From Neisseria uirgultaei (GTDB taxonomy: Bacteria; Pseudomonadota; Gammaproteobacteria; Burkholderiales; Neisseriaceae): a DNA stretch of 64,000 nt. The notes beneath the pieces were generated by a model. It was given only the letters and a program-made list of their open reading frames with translations. It was not told the DNA's origin and made no database searches. The translations under genes and the position numbers were made by a program. Positions 62,700-64,000 of this stretch are shown one piece after another. The stretch lies in NCBI RefSeq assembly GCF_962719845.1, contig NZ_CAUIYF010000003.1, positions 1 through 64,000 on the forward strand. The letters run 5' to 3'. The first letter of the stretch is position 1. Each line of letters starts with the position of its first letter.

Positions 62700-64000
62700 T
62701 TTATTATACTGCCTGCAAATTCAGTTAATGTTAAAAATTTGGTATCTCGTTCAAGAAATAAGCTATCTTTCTTCTGGAAAGTTTGCATATATTCAAAATA
62801 TTTTTCATCTTTCTCAGTCAAAAAGAAATGCCTCCCTAATTTTTTCGCTACACGACCCAATGTGCCACTTCCGCCAAATGGATCAAATACCAAGTCATCT
62901 TTAAACGAATAATATTCCACTATACGTTTACACAAATCTGCCGGAAAAATAGCTGAATGTACTTTGTCAGATTTTGGATGAATTTGCCAAACATTCGTTG
63001 TTTCAAAGCCATCAGCTACTTTGCTTTCCTCAATAGTTTGTTTATCATATTGGTTCATATTCCAATCCAGTAATCTATCAGTTTGTTTTCGGTAAACCAT
63101 TAAATATTCTGTTACTGAGTTAGGTTTATATGCTAAAGGTTTACGATGTTGTTGAAATCCACCTATTCGATTTTTAACACTATATTCTGGTTTCATCCAA
63201 ACAATGTCATCAATAAACTCCCAACCTATTTGAATTAAACGGTGGTGTAAATCAAATGGAATTGGATAACGCTTACTAGAATGAGCACGACTAATCCGTG
63301 GCACAATAACAGGGGAAGTATTAACAATTAAAAATCGTCCTTCTTTTGTAATGCGATGAATTTCTTTAAATACTTCTTGTAAAAAAACCAAATAGGCCTC
63401 ATAACTTGGATAAATAGAATAATCACGTGCATTATAATATGGTGGTGATGTAAAAGTTAGATGAACACTATCTTCAGGTACTAACTGCAACACATCTCGG
63501 ACATCGCTATTAACTACGACATTTTTCAAAAAAGGATAGGTTTCAGTATGGGGCAATAATGTTTTTTTATTTACCTTCTGTGTGAAATATTCTTTATAGA
63601 TAACAGAACGAACCATTTCATTCTCATGATTTACTAATTTACGTAAAGCATTATCAATTTCAGGTTGTCCTTTAAATGGCAATAAACCTCGTATTGCCTG
63701 ACAAATAATTTTAGGATCGTAACTCTGCAAATATTGTAATAGCAGCGTCTGAATTTTTGGATCTCGCATGCGTCCAATAGATGAAACAGCCTCTCGTTTT
63801 ACTATTGTGCTACTATCGCTTAGGACTACATAATTCAACAAATCAAGTAACTGACTATTTTTTACCTTTCCTAATGTCTTAACTGCCCAAAAACGGACTT
63901 GCTCATTATCATTTTGTAATAATTTCTCAATCCAATCAGTTCGAAAATTTTTAGGCAGATTCCCTAAATTTTTCAAAATAAACAACATACTACCAACATT
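62696..64000 (-). CDS. DNA methyltransferase with N-terminal HEAT-like repeats (5' end outside window)
   Basis: At least 434 codons are in the window; the frame stays open past 64000 upstream of ATG 63988, so the start is probably beyond. N-terminal third: helical repeats (VRFWAVKTLGKVKNSQLLDLL, VKREAVSSIGRMRDPKIQTLL). Then SAM methyltransferase in beta order: motif IV TSPPYYNARDY (about 180) before motif I FDPFGGSGTLGRVAKKLGR (about 386). The SPPY form suggests N4-cytosine or N6-adenine methylation. Overlaps the endonuclease by 4 bp. Strong A+T bias against pheT shows recent gain. Confidence 0.85.
   Translation of the reverse strand, partial: NVGSMLFILKNLGNLPKNFRTDWIEKLLQNDNEQVRFWAVKTLGKVKNSQLLDLLNYVVLSDSSTIVKREAVSSIGRMRDPKIQTLLLQYLQSYDPKIICQAIRGLLPFKGQPEIDNALRKLVNHENEMVRSVIYKEYFTQKVNKKTLLPHTETYPFLKNVVVNSDVRDVLQLVPEDSVHLTFTSPPYYNARDYSIYPSYEAYLVFLQEVFKEIHRITKEGRFLIVNTSPVIVPRISRAHSSKRYPIPFDLHHRLIQIGWEFIDDIVWMKPEYSVKNRIGGFQQHRKPLAYKPNSVTEYLMVYRKQTDRLLDWNMNQYDKQTIEESKVADGFETTNVWQIHPKSDKVHSAIFPADLCKRIVEYYSFKDDLVFDPFGGSGTLGRVAKKLGRHFFLTEKDEKYFEYMQTFQKKDSLFLERDTKFLTLTEFAGSIIK

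Overview
This 64 kb window is chromosomal DNA of a pathogenic-type Neisseria. The neisserial DNA uptake sequence (DUS, ATGCCGTCTGAA) occurs dozens of times, very often as inverted pairs that double as terminators. The window also holds four Correia repeat elements, a dRS3/RS mosaic element (NIME), two IS1016 copies and the neisserial order of housekeeping genes. The features fit N. meningitidis or N. gonorrhoeae; the NIME and overall gene order lean to meningococcus, but species cannot be settled from sequence reading alone.

Layout. 1-2.3 kb: cystine-type ABC importer. 2.6-8.2 kb: DyP-type peroxidase, RecB, periplasmic rhodanese, DUF302 protein. 8.2-8.3 kb: NIME. 8.4-15.5 kb (minus strand): radA and a haem cluster (hemE, an AT-rich orphan, hemY, hemX, hemD) plus a secreted protein. 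15.7-20.8 kb (minus): DUF2322 protein, upp, grxD, a DUF333 lipoprotein with an apparent start-proximal frameshift, tatD, pilZ, holB, pilT2. 20.9-24.7 kb (plus): mtnN, lepA, lepB. 25-29 kb (minus): EamA transporter, cysK, membrane protein, dapF. 29-30 kb (plus): lipoprotein and COG2836-type membrane protein. 30-33.4 kb (minus): pnp, purC. 33.6 kb: rfbD, then a tiny basic ORF. 34.8-37 kb (minus): glutaredoxin-like protein, bfd, xerD, bcp. 37.4-40.3 kb (plus): penicillin-binding protein, hfq, an MnmM-like methyltransferase, SirB-like protein, folK. 40.5-42.3 kb (minus): a split-barrel protein behind a Fur-box-like promoter, ubiE, a DUF971 protein. 42.4 kb: mnmC, oxidase half only.

44-46.3 kb is a scar region: a decayed VENN-type pretoxin remnant, a frameshifted IS1016, fxsA and a 71 bp Correia remnant. 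46.3-56.7 kb (plus): bioA-bioD, ubiC, an AT-rich orphan, ubiA, ptsN-hprK-rapZ, a YlqF/RbgA GTPase, scpB, recN. 56.8 kb: tRNA-Arg and tRNA-Glu. 57.2-58.6 kb is a second scar: a small membrane gene cut by an IS1016 that is itself interrupted by a 470 bp foreign insert with strong stem-loops, a small gene and the first eight codons of another. 58.7-61.7 kb (minus): merR-like gene, ihfA, pheT. 61.8-64 kb: an AT-rich restriction-modification island upstream of pheT, whose methyltransferase gene runs off the window.

How genes work together. hemD-hemX-hemY-hemE cover late tetrapyrrole synthesis. holB-pilZ-tatD follow pilT2 and link pilus function with replication genes. ptsN-hprK-rapZ is the proteobacterial nitrogen-PTS regulatory set. 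ubiC-ubiA-ubiE make ubiquinone. The MnmC oxidase-only protein and the MnmM-like methyltransferase, 3 kb apart, probably complete one tRNA wobble-uridine pathway together.
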